DNA of 7,234 nucleotides from an uncultured Bacteroidota bacterium (GTDB lineage: Bacteria; Bacteroidota; Bacteroidia; Chitinophagales; Chitinophagaceae): contig CAJATB010000034.1 in NCBI GenBank assembly GCA_903944755.1, forward strand, positions 1 through 7,234. The letters are read 5' to 3'. A program made the translations under genes and the position numbers. This document shows positions 4,903-7,234 of the stretch, in pieces. Under the pieces are notes generated by a model that did not search any database, had not been told where the DNA came from, and saw only the letters and a program-made list of their open reading frames with translations. The stretch's first letter is position 1; every line of letters starts with the position of its first letter.

Positions 4903-7110
4903 TTAAGCTAAATCGAAACGGTCAAGGTTCATCACTTTAGTCCATGCTGCAACAAAATCATGCACAAATTTTTCTTGTGCATCTTCGCAAGCATATACTT
5001 CAGCAATTGCACGCAGTTCTGAATTAGAACCTAAAATTAAATCAACTCTTGTTCCAGTCCATTTAATTGCACCTGTTGCACGATTACTTCCTTCAAAAGT
5101 ATTTGGAGAAGTAACACTTGCTTTCCAAGTAGTACTAAAGTCAATTAAATTAACAAAGAAGTCATTGGTTAAAGCTTCAGGGCGCTTTGTAAATACACCA
5201 TAGTTTGAATGATCAAAGTTTGTATTCAATACGCGCATACCACCAAGTAATACAGCCATTTCAGGTGCAGTCAATGTTAATAATTGCGCTTTGTCAATCA
5301 GCAATTCCTCGGCAGAAGCATGTGTACGTGATTTGATATAATTACGGAAGCCATCAGCAATTGGTTCTAATACACCAAATGATTCAATATCAGTTTGTGC
5401 TTCAACAGCATCGGCACGGCCAGCAGTAAATGGAACTATTATATCATGTCCAGCATTTTTTGCAGCTTTTTCAATTCCTGCGCATCCAGCTAGTACAATT
5501 AAATCAGCAATTGAAACTGGCTTATCGCCATTAGCTGTATTAAATTCTTTTTGTACGTTTTCTAAAGTATCTAACACTTTTGAAAGTTGTGCAGGATTAT
5601 TTACCGCCCAATACTTTTGAGGTGCAAGACGAATTCTAGCACCATTTGCACCACCGCGTTTATCTGACCCACGGAATGTAGCTGCAGATGCCCAAGCAGT
5701 TGAAACTAGCTCACCAACTGATAGCCCTGTCGCAAGTATTTTACTTTTTAAAAGTCCAACATCATTCTTATCAATTAATTTATGTGTTACCGCAGGGATA
5801 GGATCTTGCCAAATTAATTCTTCTGCAGGAACTTCAACTCCTAAGTAACGAGAACGAGGCCCCATATCACGGTGCGTTAATTTAAACCAAGCACGCGCAA
5901 ATGCATCAGCGAATTGATCGGGGTTTTCATAAAAACGTTTTGAAATTGGTCCATAAGCAGGGTCAACTCTTAAGGCGATATCGGTAGTAAGCATTGTTGG
6001 AGCGTGACGTAAAGCAGGGTCGTGCGCATCGGGCACAGTGCCAGCACCCGCGCCAGCCTTAGGCTTCCACTGGTGTGCACCAGCAGGGCTCTTAGCAAGC
6101 TCCCATTCAAAACCAAACAAATTTTCAAAATAATTATTGCTCCATTTAGTAGGTGTCATAGTCCAAGCACCTTCTAAACCACTAGTAATAGTATTCACAC
6201 CATTGCCTGAACCTAAAGTATTTTTCCAACCAGTACCTTGTTCTTCAATGCTAGCAGCAGCAGGTTCTTTACCAACATATTTGCCTGGGTCAGCAGCACC
6301 ATGTGTTTTGCCAAATGTGTGACCACCTGCAATAAGTGCAACAGTTTCTTCGTCATTCATTGCCATACGTGCAAATGTTTCACGAATATCACGCGCAGAA
6401 GCAATTGGGTCAGGATTACCATTAGGTCCTTCTGGATTCACATAAATCAAACCCATTTGAACTGCAGCAAGTGGGTTTTCTAATTCACGATCACCAGAAT
6501 ATCTTTTATCTCCTAACCACTCACGTTCTGCACCCCAATAAACATCTTCAGCAGGCTCCCAAACATCATCACGGCCACCAGCGAAACCAAAAGTTTCAAA
6601 ACCCATGGATTCTAAAGCACAGTTACCAGCAAGTATCATTAAATCGGCCCAAGAAAGTTTCTTGCCGTATTTCTTTTTAATAGGCCATAATAATAAACGC
6701 GCCTTATCAAGGTTTGTATTGTCAGGCCAGCTGTTTAATGGAGCAAAACGTTGTAATCCAGCACCACCGCCACCACGACCATCGGTTGTACGGTAAGTAC
6801 CAGCACTATGCCAAGCCATACGAATAAAGAAAGGACCATAATGACCATAATCGGCAGGCCACCATTCTTGAGAATTAGTCATCAAATGAAAAATGTCTTT
6901 TTTCACTTCAGCTAAATCAAGCGACTTAAATTCAACAGCATAATTAAACGACTCATCCATTGGATTGGACAAGGTTGAATTTTGACGAAGTATGTTTAGT
7001 CTTAATTGATTCGGCCACCAATCGGTGTTTCTAGTACCGCTGCTTTGTTTTGAAGAAGTAGAAGCGCCAGTAAACGGACATTTACCTTCTCCAGCTGTAT
7101 TATTTTCCAT
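4903..7110 (-). CDS. katG: Catalase-peroxidase KatG
   Basis: This 735-residue bifunctional haem enzyme breaks down H2O2 as a catalase and as a peroxidase in the cytoplasm. The length and two-domain layout are typical: an N-terminal haem-binding half (to about 430) and a C-terminal non-haem half. All key residues can be placed by alignment to M. tuberculosis KatG: distal R97, W100 and H101 (Mtb R104, W107, H108); the Met-Tyr-Trp adduct Y223, M249 and W100 (Mtb Y229, M255, W107); proximal H264, W316 and D377 (Mtb H270, W321, D381); and the switch arginine R414 (Mtb R418). S310 matches Mtb S315, the isoniazid-resistance site, in its wild-type state. There is no signal peptide. The start ATG at 7110 gives the usual N-terminus ending in CPFTGA (11-16). 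The gene is monocistronic within the window, with a strong terminator 20 nt downstream and a candidate peroxide-responsive upstream region. The coding region looks more GC-rich by eye than its neighbours. Confidence 0.98.
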   Translation of the reverse strand: MENNTAGEGKCPFTGASTSSKQSSGTRNTDWWPNQLRLNILRQNSTLSNPMDESFNYAVEFKSLDLAEVKKDIFHLMTNSQEWWPADYGHYGPFFIRMAWHSAGTYRTTDGRGGGGAGLQRFAPLNSWPDNTNLDKARLLLWPIKKKYGKKLSWADLMILAGNCALESMGFETFGFAGGRDDVWEPAEDVYWGAEREWLGDKRYSGDRELENPLAAVQMGLIYVNPEGPNGNPDPIASARDIRETFARMAMNDEETVALIAGGHTFGKTHGAADPGKYVGKEPAAASIEEQGTGWKNTLGSGNGVNTITSGLEGAWTMTPTKWSNNYFENLFGFEWELAKSPAGAHQWKPKAGAGAGTVPDAHDPALRHAPTMLTTDIALRVDPAYGPISKRFYENPDQFADAFARAWFKLTHRDMGPRSRYLGVEVPAEELIWQDPIPAVTHKLIDKNDVGLLKSKILATGLSVGELVSTAWASAATFRGSDKRGGANGARIRLAPQKYWAVNNPAQLSKVLDTLENVQKEFNTANGDKPVSIADLIVLAGCAGIEKAAKNAGHDIIVPFTAGRADAVEAQTDIESFGVLEPIADGFRNYIKSRTHASAEELLIDKAQLLTLTAPEMAVLLGGMRVLNTNFDHSNYGVFTKRPEALTNDFFVNLIDFSTTWKASVTSPNTFEGSNRATGAIKWTGTRVDLILGSNSELRAIAEVYACEDAQEKFVHDFVAAWTKVMNLDRFDLA

Positions 7111-7113
7111 ATA

Positions 7114-7184
7114 TTATAATTTTTATTAATAAATTGATTCGAAAGATAAAATTACTAAAAAATTAGTACGTTTTGTATCAAAAC
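7114..7184 (-). promoter_or_regulatory. katG upstream region with a -7-like element and three dyads
   Basis: On the minus strand TATCTTTC (7148-7141) is a 7/8 match to the Bacteroidetes -7 element TAnnTTTG and would give a leader of about 30 nt; no good -33 partner is visible. Three small dyads flank it: TACTAA-AAAA-TTAGTA (7153-7168), GTTTTG-TAT-CAAAAC (7170-7184), and TTATAAT-T-TTTATTA (7114-7128). The last matches a PerR-box consensus (TTATAATnATTATAA) at 12 of 14 defined positions. Peroxide regulators (OxyR or PerR) commonly control katG, but such matches arise easily in AT-rich DNA, so operator identity is not established. Confidence 0.35.
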
Positions 7185-7234
7185 CCACTGGTTTACTGTT
7201 AATTTTCCGCTTTCTGATACTTATGTAATGGATA

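Noticed and set aside
6137..6796. Several short plus-strand open frames opposite katG
   Set aside because: They are antisense to the strongly conserved haem-binding half of KatG, and their frames are explained by its codon use.

Overview
The window looks like a low-GC Bacteroidota (Bacteroidetes) chromosome segment. The evidence is a Bacteroidetes-style outer-membrane TonB-dependent receptor with a CarboxypepD_reg-like N-terminal extension, a small HYC_CC_PP-type protein known to me only from this phylum, A-rich leaders without clear Shine-Dalgarno sequences, and promoter elements resembling the phylum's -33 TTG / -7 TAnnTTTG pattern. Genus cannot be assigned by eye. No rRNA, tRNA, CRISPR array, insertion sequence or phage gene is visible.

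Layout, left to right. An Hsp20 small heat-shock protein (79-516, minus) ends in a hairpin terminator (25-58). Upstream of it, on the same strand, lies an 855-residue TonB-dependent receptor (629-3196) that carries a periplasmic heavy-metal-associated (HMA) domain at its N-terminus. It is preceded by a 130-residue exported cysteine-rich HYC_CC_PP family protein (3264-3656, minus). These two probably form a metal-handling unit, most likely for copper. Divergent from them, on the plus strand, are a DoxX-like four-helix membrane protein (3795-4181) and a GNAT acetyltransferase (4193-4708), 11 nt apart and probably co-transcribed. A bidirectional hairpin terminator (4844-4882) separates this pair from a convergent catalase-peroxidase gene, katG (4903-7110, minus), whose upstream region runs to the window end and contains small dyads.

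No gene-free stretch exceeds 300 bases. The longest is 4709-4902 (194 nt), which holds only the shared terminator. The gaps at 517-628, 3657-3794 and 7111-7234 hold putative promoters and dyads.

Functionally the window groups stress and metal genes: protein aggregation control (Hsp20), peroxide removal (KatG) and metal capture at the envelope (HMA-TonB receptor plus Cys-rich partner). Copper and peroxide stress are linked chemically, but common regulation is not shown by the sequence. The item most worth attention is the receptor, which places three cysteine sites (CxxC, CCH and a CC in the plug) along the periplasmic exit of an outer-membrane pore, next to a small five-cysteine exported protein.
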